Positions 34,531 to 42,600 of a stretch of 64,000 bases of DNA are shown piece after piece. The notes under the pieces were generated by a model. It saw only the letters and a list, made by a program, of their open reading frames with translations, was not told the origin of the DNA and did no database searches. A program made the translations under genes and the position numbers. Each line of letters starts with the position of its first letter. Within the stretch, counting starts at the first letter, position 1. The stretch spans positions 63,299 to 127,298 of the forward strand of contig NZ_QRMP01000007.1 of the NCBI RefSeq assembly GCF_003473295.1, in the 5' to 3' direction. Origin of the DNA: Parabacteroides sp. AM08-6. Lineage in GTDB: Bacteria; Bacteroidota; Bacteroidia; Bacteroidales; Tannerellaceae.

Positions 34531-35106
34531 ATGAGTAAGATATACACACCCCTTGGAGCGTCCAATCATTGTAAGGACGAAAGGGAAAAAGATGATTTCT
34601 ACGCTACAGACCCAGTAGCAATAGATAAACTCTTCGAGAAAGAACAGTTCCATTACCACATCTGGGAACCGGCATGTGGAATGGGTCATCTGTCTAAGAG
34701 GATGATAGAGTTGGGCCATGATGTCCTTTCAACCGAATTGGTAGATAGGGGGTATGGAATTACCGGGGTAAATTTCTTCGATTGTAAGGAGTGCTTCGAT
34801 GGTGACATTATAACCAATCCCCCATACTCCAAGGGGCTGGATTTTGTAAAAAAGGCCTTGGATTGTATAAAGCCTGGAAGAAAGGTTGCAATGTTCTTGA
34901 AACTTCTCTTCTTAGAAGGAAAGTCAAGAAGAGAATTTTACGAAGATAATCCTCCAGCGAGGATTTATGTATTCTCTTCACGTATAACATGCGCTAAGAA
35001 TGGTGATTTTGAAGCCATTAAGGAAAATGGAGGAAGCGCGGTATGCTATGCTTGGTTTGTATGGGAAAAGGGATTTAAAGGAAAGCCAGTTATTGATTGG
35101 ATTTAA
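34531..35106 (+). CDS. DNA N6-adenine methyltransferase
   Basis: A 191-aa protein with SAM-binding motif I WEPACGMGHLS and catalytic motif IV ITNPPYSKG. It begins directly after the ASCH gene. It is a small solitary methylase that would protect phage DNA from host enzymes or regulate genes; its specificity is not readable. It is the first of two adenine methylases in the prophage. Confidence 0.85.
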   Translation: MSKIYTPLGASNHCKDEREKDDFYATDPVAIDKLFEKEQFHYHIWEPACGMGHLSKRMIELGHDVLSTELVDRGYGITGVNFFDCKECFDGDIITNPPYSKGLDFVKKALDCIKPGRKVAMFLKLLFLEGKSRREFYEDNPPARIYVFSSRITCAKNGDFEAIKENGGSAVCYAWFVWEKGFKGKPVIDWI

Positions 35107-35111
35107 AACAT

Positions 35112-35230
35112 ATCTACCGGCGCTACATACTGCGTTAATTGGCTAACGATTGCGCCCTTGTAGCACGGTAGATTAAAAAAGCATAAAGCGTTTGCTGGCG
35201 ACATTTGTGTCGGGAGCAAAACGTAATAAA
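35112..35230 (+). ncRNA. Two-hairpin structured leader
   Basis: A long stem TCTACCG/CGGTAGA with inner GCTACA/TGTAGC and CGTTA-ATTGGC-TAACG is followed by CGTTTGCT/AGCAAAACG with inner CGACA/TGTCG. No ORF is present in this 155-bp gap. It resembles the other structured islands of the early region and may be a regulatory leader of the next operon segment. Confidence 0.45.
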
Positions 35231-35261
35231 CTGAAAATCAAGTAAACACACAACTAAGAAT

Positions 35262-35504
35262 ATGAACGGAATAATAATCAATGATGAGCTGCACGAGTTG
35301 GTTTCGTTGAGAACCGGTGACCCGTGTAATAATTGCAGTCTGCAAGTAAATTGTGATAAGACTGATTTTTTCTTATGTACTGTAATTGCCGGAAGGCACA
35401 ACTCTGATGAACGATTTGTAAATCGTGGTAAAGTGAATGAATTTATTGAGAAACTTAATTCGCAACTAACAAATAACGAATCATGGAAACAAAATTCAAA
35501 ATAA
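35262..35504 (+). CDS. Small Cys-containing early protein
   Basis: An 80-aa protein with a possible metal site (CNNCSLQVNCDKTDFFLC). The stop lies inside the start region of the next gene (22-bp overlap). Function unknown. Confidence 0.6.
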   Translation: MNGIIINDELHELVSLRTGDPCNNCSLQVNCDKTDFFLCTVIAGRHNSDERFVNRGKVNEFIEKLNSQLTNNESWKQNSK

Positions 35505-35704
35505 AACAATACGTCTGGTGTACTAACGAAACACATAAGTCGGAAGTAGGCGTAATCGCTGAAGTAGTAGAAGAAAATGCCTTGGTTAAAACCAAAGATG
35601 GGACACATGAAGAAAATCTCTATTGTGTTATGCTTCATTACCCTAACGGGAAAATGTATTTCGAGGAGTTTTTTGAATCAGAGTTAGAATTAGTTCAACA
35701 ATAA
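35483..35704 (+). CDS. Small SH3/KOW-like early protein
   Basis: A 73-aa beta-rich protein (FKIKQYVWCTNETHKSEVGVIAEV...NALVKTKDGTHEENLYCV) with the pattern of a small SH3 or Tudor-like barrel. It lies 6 bp before the PAPS-reductase-like gene. Function unknown. Confidence 0.6.
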   Translation: METKFKIKQYVWCTNETHKSEVGVIAEVVEENALVKTKDGTHEENLYCVMLHYPNGKMYFEEFFESELELVQQ

Positions 35705-35710
35705 TAAAAC

Positions 35711-36538
35711 ATGAGTGAAAGTATTAGCTGGGAATTATACTTAAAGATTCGGCAAGCAATAAACTTTCTACGCAGTATGGAAAGTGGCAAGCCTTTAAAT
35801 CTCGGATTCTCCGGTGGAAAAGATAGCGTTGTAATCCTCCATCTTGCAGAACATTCCGGTATAAAATTCAATGCCATATACGCTAATACTACAGTAGACC
35901 CGCCGGGTACAATCAGTTTTATAAAGAAGAACTATCCACAAGTGCGTATTATGCACCCGGAGAAGTCTTTCTTTAAATTGATTGAAGAAAAGGGATTTCC
36001 GTCACGACTTCGGCGGTTCTGCTGTGAGGTGTTAAAAGAACGTTATGGTATCGGTAAACGTAGTATCGAAGGAATGAGGGCATCGGAGAGCCGGAACCGG
36101 AAAGATTACGAACCGGAGCAATGTGATGCTCGCAAGTGGATGCGTGGAGCTATACACATTCTTCCTATTCTTGGTTGGACGGAAGATGACGTGTGGGAGT
36201 ATATACGATACTATGAGCTGCCTTATTCAAAGTACTATGATGCTCCTTATAAATTGAATCGACATGGCTGTGTTGGTTGTCCTCTCTGCAATTATAAGCA
36301 GATGCAATTAGAGTTCAAGATGTTTCCCGGCTATGCCAAAAGAATAATAGTAGCCGTTGAAAGATACATGAATACTCATCCGAATGGTTTCCTTGCCTGC
36401 AATTTTGCGGACGGGTACGAGGCTTTTTATTACTACATTAATGAAATGCCAATCGCAGAGTTTCACGAGAAGAAGAGAAGCTTATTTGGCTTCAATGCGC
36501 AGGAGATTATTCAAAGAGAAATTTTAAATCAATTATAA
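35711..36538 (+). CDS. PAPS-reductase-like ATP-pyrophosphatase
   Basis: A 275-aa protein of the PAPS reductase/adenine-nucleotide alpha-hydrolase superfamily. It has the PP-loop FSGGKDSVVILHLA, IYANTTVDPPGT, and two cysteine groups (FCCEVLKE and GCVGCPLCN) that could hold an iron-sulfur cluster, as in DndC and tRNA-thiolation enzymes. Phages carry such enzymes widely and their role is unsettled; sulfur transfer to a nucleic acid is possible. It is 15 bp before a second DNA methylase. Confidence 0.85.
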   Translation: MSESISWELYLKIRQAINFLRSMESGKPLNLGFSGGKDSVVILHLAEHSGIKFNAIYANTTVDPPGTISFIKKNYPQVRIMHPEKSFFKLIEEKGFPSRLRRFCCEVLKERYGIGKRSIEGMRASESRNRKDYEPEQCDARKWMRGAIHILPILGWTEDDVWEYIRYYELPYSKYYDAPYKLNRHGCVGCPLCNYKQMQLEFKMFPGYAKRIIVAVERYMNTHPNGFLACNFADGYEAFYYYINEMPIAEFHEKKRSLFGFNAQEIIQREILNQL

Positions 36539-36553
36539 AAAAACTTGAGGCAA

Positions 36554-37357
36554 ATGAGAACCCCAATAACATATTACGGAGGCAAGCAGCAGCTGGCGGC
36601 TAAAATCATTTCGATGATGCCGCCTCACAAAATATACTGCGAACCTTTTTTCGGTGGTGGTGCTGTTTTTTTTCAAAAGCCCAAAAGTTACCTTGAGGTC
36701 ATTAATGATAAGAACGATAAACTTATTACGTTTTACCGGCAGGTAGCGACAAATTTTGAGCAACTGGCCGAAAAGATTGATAATAGTCTTTGTTCCGAAT
36801 CTGAATACTACCTGGCTAAAGATTTCTATAACGGTCGAGTTCCGGCCGGAGACACTGATATAGCTTGGGCTGTATTCATAATAACAAACGGTTCCTTTTC
36901 CGGAAGCATGCACGGTGGTTGGAAATGGTGCAATGGTTCGGCAGGAAGCCATACCGGAGTATTTATGCGAAACAAACGGAATGAGTTTAATGAAACACTC
37001 CGGGAGCGTATGCAAGACGTTCAAATATCTTGCCGGGATGCGTTGGAAGTAATCAAGCAAAGAGATACACCCGAAACATTTTTCTACCTCGACCCACCAT
37101 ATCCTGGATGTACTCAAGGTCATTACCGTGGTTATACTCACGAAGAATTGTTCCAGCTGCTCACCGTCCTGAAGGGAATAAAGGGAAAGTTCATCTTATC
37201 AAACTTTTGGTGTCAAACGCTCCGATACTTTGTTGCAGTAAACGGCTGGCATGTAGAAAAGTTAGATATGCCTCTTAAAGTCGCCAACCTCACGAAAGCC
37301 AAGCGAAAAACTGAAATATTAATTAGTAACTACGAGTCTGAAAGGACTCTATTTTAA
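36554..37357 (+). CDS. D12-class Dam-like DNA adenine methyltransferase
   Basis: A 267-aa protein from ATG 36554 (a TTG 9 bp earlier is possible). It has the D12-class N-terminus PITYYGGKQQLAAKI, motif I-like YCEPFFGGGAVFF and catalytic motif FYLDPPYPG. It should methylate adenine at N6, probably in a GATC-like site. Together with the methylase at 34531 it gives the phage two modification activities. Confidence 0.92.
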   Translation: MRTPITYYGGKQQLAAKIISMMPPHKIYCEPFFGGGAVFFQKPKSYLEVINDKNDKLITFYRQVATNFEQLAEKIDNSLCSESEYYLAKDFYNGRVPAGDTDIAWAVFIITNGSFSGSMHGGWKWCNGSAGSHTGVFMRNKRNEFNETLRERMQDVQISCRDALEVIKQRDTPETFFYLDPPYPGCTQGHYRGYTHEELFQLLTVLKGIKGKFILSNFWCQTLRYFVAVNGWHVEKLDMPLKVANLTKAKRKTEILISNYESERTLF

Positions 37358-37372
37358 AAGGAAAGGAACATT

Positions 37373-37564
37373 ATGGCAAAGTACTATTTAGCCTATACAG
37401 TAACACAGAGTATCAGTGAAAGCGGCGAAGAGCTGATAGAAGCAAAATCTATTAGTGAAGCTAAAAAGAAATTGAAAGAATCTTTGAAGGAAGATTTTTA
37501 TGGCGAGAATGTGAAAGTGAAGTTTAATGATGTGTATCGCACTTCGGATGATGCACGATTATAA
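37373..37564 (+). CDS. Small early protein
   Basis: A 63-aa protein (AYTVTQSISESGEELIEAKSISEAKKKLKESL) with an alternating strand then helix pattern, like small DUF-type adaptor proteins. It is preceded by an AAAGGAAAGG stretch 9-17 bp upstream. Function unknown. Confidence 0.6.
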   Translation: MAKYYLAYTVTQSISESGEELIEAKSISEAKKKLKESLKEDFYGENVKVKFNDVYRTSDDARL

Positions 37565-37582
37565 AAAGAAAGGAGCTAAAAT

Positions 37583-37918
37583 ATGATTACAAAAGAAACA
37601 GCCCGCGAGATATACAATTGCTATCAACAGATTGAAGAAATTGACAAGATCAAAAGCGATATGGTAAAAGAGATCGAACGTGCAAGAGAACAAAATGAAG
37701 AAGATAATAAGCCAATCCCGGAAAATGGCAGTTTTGGGAAATATGGTAAAGGTATGCAGTTAGGTGTGCCTGATGGTAGTTTTTCTTCGATGCGTATATT
37801 TTCTATATCTCCCACAATAGGAGTCATGGTTATGGATGAACAAAAGAGCAATCTTGAAAAAAGGCTGAGAGAGTTAGAAACTATCGCAAAATTGGAAATG
37901 GGTAAACCTATAATCTAA
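37583..37918 (+). CDS. Early protein with flanking coiled coils
   Basis: A 111-aa protein with helical ends (YQQIEEIDKIKSDMVKEIERAREQ; MDEQKSNLEKRLRELETIAKL) and a glycine-rich centre. AAAGGAG lies just upstream of the start. Function unknown. Confidence 0.6.
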   Translation: MITKETAREIYNCYQQIEEIDKIKSDMVKEIERAREQNEEDNKPIPENGSFGKYGKGMQLGVPDGSFSSMRIFSISPTIGVMVMDEQKSNLEKRLRELETIAKLEMGKPII

Positions 37919-37955
37919 ATAATAACGAGCCTTGAGCGGCTTTATAAAACTCGAT

Positions 37956-38153
37956 ATGAATATGAGCGATTTTAAATCACGTCTGATAGAAGAACAGGCA
38001 CAACTTGAAGAAAGGCTGAATAAGCTGAATGATTTCAATCAAAGTGAAAAGGTTAACGGTATTGATCCGGTACAGAAATCTCTTTTGTTTGTACAAGCTG
38101 GAGCGATGTACACCTACAACGAGTGCTTAAAAGCAAGATTAGAAAGATTGTAA
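37956..38153 (+). CDS. Small early protein
   Basis: A 65-aa helical protein from ATG 37956; a TTG at 37932 would add 8 residues and ATG 37962 would remove two. It has an N-terminal coiled coil (FKSRLIEEQAQLEERLNKL) and a C-terminal helix. Similar to small phage proteins that carry no known domain. Confidence 0.6.
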   Translation: MNMSDFKSRLIEEQAQLEERLNKLNDFNQSEKVNGIDPVQKSLLFVQAGAMYTYNECLKARLERL

Positions 38154-38163
38154 TCAACACCGT

Positions 38164-38191
38164 AGCTACCCTGGTATTATTCAGGGTAGCT
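38164..38191 (+). terminator. Perfect 10-bp hairpin between early genes
   Basis: AGCTACCCTG (38164-38173) pairs with CAGGGTAGCT (38182-38191) around an 8-nt loop. No U-run follows, so it may be an attenuator or RNA-processing site. Confidence 0.5.
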
Positions 38192-38223
38192 CAACTCTAA
38201 TATAATATAAAAATAGTTGAATT

Positions 38224-39039
38224 ATGAAAGTAACTAGCTCAGATATACAATTCCTGATTGGTTGCACCAGGCGGGAAGCGGAAAGAATCATCATTGACGC
38301 TATAGGTCGTAACAATATCGATAAAAAATTCAAGGTGAAATCTTCTACCGAAATAGAAGTTTCCGATATAAAAAAGAGGTTGTTGTCGGTGAACGAGTCG
38401 ATGGATGGTAAAAATCCTGTACAAAATGCAATCGACCTCCTTCAGTGTCATGGGCTTTCCTATTCTTTGAAGCGCCAGATATTTGAAGATATGGAATGCC
38501 TATTTTATTGCGACTTGAAAGGTAAATATCGGACTTTGAAAAAGGTACTACCAAAAGAACAGATAGATTCTCTTAGGAGTACATTAAAGGTTAGAAAATC
38601 TGATTTTTTGTCATCTGGTGGAAAGTTTCCTAAAGGATTTAAGGTTTGCCAACCAACAATAAAAAACATGAAAGAGAATAAATATATATTACCGACCATA
38701 GAAAATATCAAGAGCAGATATTTTTATACCGAGGAATTTGACGAAGCAAAATGGGATGTGGAGCATAACGAGTTTTCGTTAAAAGAAGTACGAAGAGTTA
38801 TGAAAAAAAATGAAAAATGCTACCTTGGAAACCTGCTGGAAACGGCTAAGCATTGGTATGCGGGCAGTCTTCGCAGTTTTAAAAAACATGGAATCGACAC
38901 AGACAAGATGAAAAAGGATTGGGAGGAAGTGATTGATGATATTAGAAGAGAAATTGCTAATCCAAATTTAAATAAGGTAGAGCTTCATTTGCAGAGAAAA
39001 GGTGAAAATAATACAAAGAAAGAATATGGCAGAATTTAA
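38224..39039 (+). CDS. Unrecognised early protein
   Basis: A 271-aa Lys-rich protein. The first 60 residues (SSDIQFLIGCTRREAERIIIDAI...STEIEVSDIKKRL) look like a DNA-binding head similar to MerR/excisionase-type winged helices; the C-terminal half is helical and basic (KKNEKCYLGNLLETAKHWYAGSLRSFKKHG). No family recognised. Confidence 0.6.
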   Translation: MKVTSSDIQFLIGCTRREAERIIIDAIGRNNIDKKFKVKSSTEIEVSDIKKRLLSVNESMDGKNPVQNAIDLLQCHGLSYSLKRQIFEDMECLFYCDLKGKYRTLKKVLPKEQIDSLRSTLKVRKSDFLSSGGKFPKGFKVCQPTIKNMKENKYILPTIENIKSRYFYTEEFDEAKWDVEHNEFSLKEVRRVMKKNEKCYLGNLLETAKHWYAGSLRSFKKHGIDTDKMKKDWEEVIDDIRREIANPNLNKVELHLQRKGENNTKKEYGRI

Positions 39040-39310
39040 TGAAAATCCCTTTCTGAAAGATACGCCCGTAACCCCGTTTTCAAACGGTACGGAAGCGGAA
39101 TGCTGGCACGAACGCAACTGCGATAAGTGCATCAAGTATGAGAACAAGTCTGATTGCGAACTGGCCTATCATTTAGATATGGGCTTTATTCTGGGTACAA
39201 TTCCCCTCTGGGTGGCAAAGGAGATAGGCTTTTCCTATAATCCTCTTTATCAGACCGGGAGATTGAATGAGAGATGCGGAGGATTTAGAACCGGCGATGA
39301 GCCTTTTTAA
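39026..39310 (+). CDS. Small Cys-rich early protein
   Basis: A 94-aa protein from ATG 39026. It has a compact cysteine cluster (CWHERNCDKCIKYENKSDC) typical of small zinc-binding phage proteins, followed by a helix (MGFILGTIPLWVAKEIGF). It overlaps the previous gene by 14 bp. Function unknown. Confidence 0.65.
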   Translation: MAEFNENPFLKDTPVTPFSNGTEAECWHERNCDKCIKYENKSDCELAYHLDMGFILGTIPLWVAKEIGFSYNPLYQTGRLNERCGGFRTGDEPF

Positions 39311-39341
39311 CGAGCAAACAATGAGTAAAAAATAATAAGCT

Positions 39342-39962
39342 ATGCCAAAAGTAGGAACAAAATGTATTAAAATAAATGAGAAATGGGTAGACCTTATTTT
39401 GTGGTATACCCAGAAAGACGGTTTTTCATATAAGGGAGTACCCGACGAAGTATATAAATTGACCGAATTTGGTAGAAGGGTTTACCGAAGCGAAGATGAG
39501 ATTAATACCCATTTAAACAAGTCCATTGTAGAGTATCACGAAAAAGTAAAAGTTACAAAGAAGATAATCTCTTATACACTGAAAGCGACTGTTAATCTCA
39601 TTATGAATCGAACGGATAAAGGTTCTTATTCCGGAATAAAGTCAGGGGTAAGTAAGAAATTTGAAACAGAGCACGGCTATGAAGATAATTTCTCATTTGG
39701 TTTTTCTTATAGGGTGCTGATGGAAACATCCGGTACTGATAAGAAACATTATTACCTTATCAATGAAGATGGTTCTACCGGGTATGAATGCCAGAACGAT
39801 GGTTTGTGTATTGATTGGACACCTGCCAGAGAACAGTTTTTCAAAGATATGGCAGGAAATCTTCAAAAACTTGTATATGGCGTATCTAATTTCTTTGACC
39901 AGCCTGATTTACTTCAGTTGATGGAAACGGTAGGTATAAAGGCTTTATCTAATGGCAAATAA
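39342..39962 (+). CDS. Unrecognised early protein
   Basis: A 206-aa beta-rich, Lys/Tyr-rich protein (KWVDLILWYTQKDGFSYKGVPDEVYKL; GYEDNFSFGFSYRVLMETSG). No motif recognised. It sits among small early genes before the second recombinase. Confidence 0.55.
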   Translation: MPKVGTKCIKINEKWVDLILWYTQKDGFSYKGVPDEVYKLTEFGRRVYRSEDEINTHLNKSIVEYHEKVKVTKKIISYTLKATVNLIMNRTDKGSYSGIKSGVSKKFETEHGYEDNFSFGFSYRVLMETSGTDKKHYYLINEDGSTGYECQNDGLCIDWTPAREQFFKDMAGNLQKLVYGVSNFFDQPDLLQLMETVGIKALSNGK

Positions 39963-39972
39963 ATAAAAAAAG

Positions 39973-40164
39973 ATGAAATCTATATCAAAAGCTCGAAAAC
40001 TTATCAAGACTATCCAACATGGCGAAGGTTCAGAGATACAATGTGATTTAGCCTTTATAGGATATGCAGCAGAACAGATACTAAGAGAACGTACAACGTT
40101 TGATATATCAATAGTAAAACGGCATCTGTTTCGTCGCTTAGTATTAGTAGCAGAAAAATTTTAA
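39973..40164 (+). CDS. Small early protein
   Basis: A 63-aa basic, helical protein (SKARKLIKTIQHGEG...AAEQILRERTTFDISIVKRHLFRRLV). Lies 10 bp after the preceding gene and 11 bp before the next. Function unknown. Confidence 0.55.
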   Translation: MKSISKARKLIKTIQHGEGSEIQCDLAFIGYAAEQILRERTTFDISIVKRHLFRRLVLVAEKF

Positions 40165-40175
40165 TATAAAAAATC

Positions 40176-40418
40176 ATGAAAAAAGCAATAATAGTAGGTG
40201 TACCTAATGGGCAGATGTGTAACATACCGAACAGCGTTATAGACAACGCTAAAACGGAAGGGATAGAATTTGTCGAATTAGAACAACCTGTCACATTAAC
40301 GATTGTTGAACCCCCTGAAGCCTTGGTGCGAGAGTTACCTGTACTGAACACTTTTATTCCTGAACCGAAATGCAAGAATCAAGTTTGGAAACGTAAAGGT
40401 AAGAATAGTCGATTTTAG
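40176..40418 (+). CDS. Small early protein
   Basis: An 80-aa protein (KKAIIVGVPNGQMCNIPNSVIDNAKTEGIEFVEL) with a basic C-terminus. The N-terminal strand-turn-strand has no recognised fold. It is the last gene before a 156-bp non-coding gap. Confidence 0.55.
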   Translation: MKKAIIVGVPNGQMCNIPNSVIDNAKTEGIEFVELEQPVTLTIVEPPEALVRELPVLNTFIPEPKCKNQVWKRKGKNSRF

Positions 40419-40574
40419 CTCAAATCACGGAAGATGTGAAACAATTGAATAGGAACAGCAAAGCCGCCCGGCGGCAACCGAACGGCCTTGTAAACTCTCA
40501 CCAGCCTGTAGGCTAATATGCTTATCACACTACAAATGTAGTGCTTATTTACTGAAAATAAAAATAATAATATC
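40419..40574 (+). other. Non-coding gap with hairpins upstream of the second recombinase
   Basis: The 156-bp gap holds GCCG/CGGC pairing in a C/G-rich stretch near 40460-40490 and a tight hairpin CACTACA-AA-TGTAGTG (40528-40543). It may end the upstream transcript or set off a separate unit for the recombinase. No ORF found. Confidence 0.4.
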
Positions 40575-41537
40575 ATGGGTGCATTTCAATTAGAATTTTC
40601 AAGTTATAACGCATCACAATTACAAAGCGAATATTTTCGAAATCTGCCATCCTGTAATTTCATTCAGTTTGGTGTACTCTTTATAAACATGAAAAAGAAA
40701 GGTAAGCATTTTTCTCTTTACCGAAACCTACTCGAACATTTTCTGAACTATCAGGAATCGATAGGTCGTACATTTAAAACAAATCAGATTGGTAAAGAAG
40801 AAATAGACGGCTTTGTACACTATTTGCATGTAGAAAAAGAATTAAAAATCTCAACTATCAAGAGTATGGTCACGAAACTAAAATATATTATAGGGAAAGC
40901 TTACCTAAATGGATGGGCTGTAGATGATTCATATTCGGACGCTAAGGTCCGAGAGAGCGATTCCACATTTATATATTTGTCAGAAAAAGAAATTGCCCGC
41001 ATTTACTATTACAAAGACCTAACACCTAAGCAAGAGGAAATACGCGATTTGTTTATCGTTGGATGTATGACTGGACAACGATATTCTGATTATTCTCGAT
41101 TATCCGTAGACAATATCAAGGGTGACAATATCCATGTTTTGCAACAGAAAACAAAAAACAAAGCTGTTGTACCCATGACCGATTACGTACGTGAAATAAT
41201 TGCTAAATACGGAGGTAAAATGCCTAAAGCGCGTTGTATTCAATATTTTAACAAGGCTATTAAGCAAATATGTAAAAAAGTTGGATTAACTGAACTTATT
41301 GTCTACGAAGAGGAACAGGCTGACCGGATTATTATGGTCAAGAGACCTAAATACGACATGATTAGTTCGCATACCGCAAGGAGAACATTTGCCACGAACA
41401 TGATTAAGAATAATATACCAAGTAATAAAATAATGAAGTGCACAGGTCATAAGACATCTGCTTGTTTTGACAGGTATGATCGTATGACATTGGAAGATAA
41501 TGCACGGGCATTAGCTGGAAATGGATATTTATCATAA
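40575..41537 (+). CDS. Second tyrosine recombinase
   Basis: A 320-aa recombinase with a SAM-like N-terminal domain (LYRNLLEHFLNYQESIGRTFKTNQI) and a complete catalytic set: Arg in MTGQRYSDYSRL, Lys in KTKNKAVVP, HTARRTF, GHKT and nucleophile Tyr in CFDRYDRM. It is closer to chromosomal or mobilizable-element recombinases than the integrase at 18.8 kb. It sits inside the replication region, so integration is not its obvious job; dimer resolution or inversion of a nearby segment are alternatives. An internal ATG at 40689 is another possible start. Confidence 0.9.
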   Translation: MGAFQLEFSSYNASQLQSEYFRNLPSCNFIQFGVLFINMKKKGKHFSLYRNLLEHFLNYQESIGRTFKTNQIGKEEIDGFVHYLHVEKELKISTIKSMVTKLKYIIGKAYLNGWAVDDSYSDAKVRESDSTFIYLSEKEIARIYYYKDLTPKQEEIRDLFIVGCMTGQRYSDYSRLSVDNIKGDNIHVLQQKTKNKAVVPMTDYVREIIAKYGGKMPKARCIQYFNKAIKQICKKVGLTELIVYEEEQADRIIMVKRPKYDMISSHTARRTFATNMIKNNIPSNKIMKCTGHKTSACFDRYDRMTLEDNARALAGNGYLS

Positions 41538-41549
41538 AAATCAAATAAT

Positions 41550-41726
41550 ATGTATGTAGAAAAGGATTCAATTGGTAAAATAATCATTCAAGACATATCT
41601 CCTGCGGAAGCTGAGATATTGGATGATTGCATCTGCTCTTATTTATCTGGTAAACCAGCCAATACACGAACAGTTGCAGATAAAGTAATAATTAATTTAA
41701 AAAGACAACTTGAAAAATTGTATTAA
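41550..41726 (+). CDS. 58-aa early protein
   Basis: A small ORF starting MYVEKDSIGKIIIQDIS and ending LKRQLEKLY. It fits exactly between the recombinase (12-bp gap) and the next gene (2-bp gap), with an acidic helical centre (SPAEAEILDDCICSYL). Function unknown. Confidence 0.6.
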   Translation: MYVEKDSIGKIIIQDISPAEAEILDDCICSYLSGKPANTRTVADKVIINLKRQLEKLY

Positions 41727-41728
41727 TA

Positions 41729-41914
41729 ATGAAAGCAAGAATTATTTATGAAATAGAGAGTCCGGATGACTGCGAGGAAGAAGATTTCATAAAGTGGTTG
41801 GAATTTCAACTGGGTGTTCCTGGGGCTTGTATAACATCGGATAATCCGTTATATAGAAATGAACTGGATTTTGATAGTTCTGAGTACGAACAGATAAATG
41901 TAATAGATGGATAG
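41729..41914 (+). CDS. Small acidic early protein
   Basis: A 61-aa acidic protein (MKARIIYEIESPDDCEEEDFIKWLEFQLG) with a small alpha-beta pattern. It overlaps the next gene by 8 bp. Function unknown. Confidence 0.6.
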   Translation: MKARIIYEIESPDDCEEEDFIKWLEFQLGVPGACITSDNPLYRNELDFDSSEYEQINVIDG

Positions 41915-42281
41915 CTATGCGAAATATCGGTTAACGGATTGGGATTGGATACCCCGTTATAAACAAAAGATGGGGACGGACCTTTTCCGGGAATATGTAA
42001 ATAATGTATACAGCGAGTTGATGAAGATGCATGTAGGGGATAGGTTCTCGCTGGATGATAATGTACGAGAAGAGAATAGGGAGCTCTTTGTAAAGATTGT
42101 ATGTATGTTCATTCAGGAAGGAAATTCCGATTATGATTTTTCTCCTGATTATAAAATAGTAAGACGACATGAAAAAACAACGATGGTCAAAAAGCCAAGA
42201 AGAATTTCTTCGGAAGAATCTGGGGAAAATGACACTAAAAGAGATAGCTGCCGGGTTGGAAAAAACGGAACTAGCTGTTAA
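41907..42281 (+). CDS. Early protein overlapping the HTH gene
   Basis: A 124-aa protein. The first 85 residues (YRLTDWDWIPRYKQKMG...VGDRFSLDDNVREENRELFVKIVCMFIQEG) look genuine. The last 38 residues lie in the frame overlapping the next gene by 113 bp and are low in conserved character. No family recognised. Confidence 0.55.
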   Translation: MDSYAKYRLTDWDWIPRYKQKMGTDLFREYVNNVYSELMKMHVGDRFSLDDNVREENRELFVKIVCMFIQEGNSDYDFSPDYKIVRRHEKTTMVKKPRRISSEESGENDTKRDSCRVGKNGTSC

Positions 42282-42600
42282 ACTCTATATACACAGGAAT
42301 CATATCGTTTACCGTCCTTCGGTAAAACGTAACCTTGTATTAGAATTGTTTCGTATTAAGCTTGTTCATCCGGAATACTTTAATGTGACAACAGATTTTC
42401 TTCGCGCAGTAAAGATTAATCAAGTGCGTTTCTGGAAGTTGTATCGAGGAGAGGTGTCTCCTACCGACCAAGAATACCTAAGACTGGCAACTACGCTAGA
42501 AGTGTCTTTTGAAGAGGCTTTTAATGCTAGACAACTTAGTTTATTTAGTGACAATAATAAAGATGATATAGAAAATGATAGCTCAAAATGTTGTAGATGA
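42169..42600 (+). CDS. HTH/SANT-like DNA-binding protein
   Basis: A 143-aa protein whose N-terminus (RWSKSQEEFLRKNLGKMTLKEIAAGLEKTELAVKLYIHRN) has the tryptophan-led helix pattern of SANT/Myb-like or sigma-4-like HTH domains, with a second helical domain behind it. It overlaps the primase gene by 26 bp, and could regulate or assist replication. Confidence 0.65.
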   Translation: MKKQRWSKSQEEFLRKNLGKMTLKEIAAGLEKTELAVKLYIHRNHIVYRPSVKRNLVLELFRIKLVHPEYFNVTTDFLRAVKINQVRFWKLYRGEVSPTDQEYLRLATTLEVSFEEAFNARQLSLFSDNNKDDIENDSSKCCR

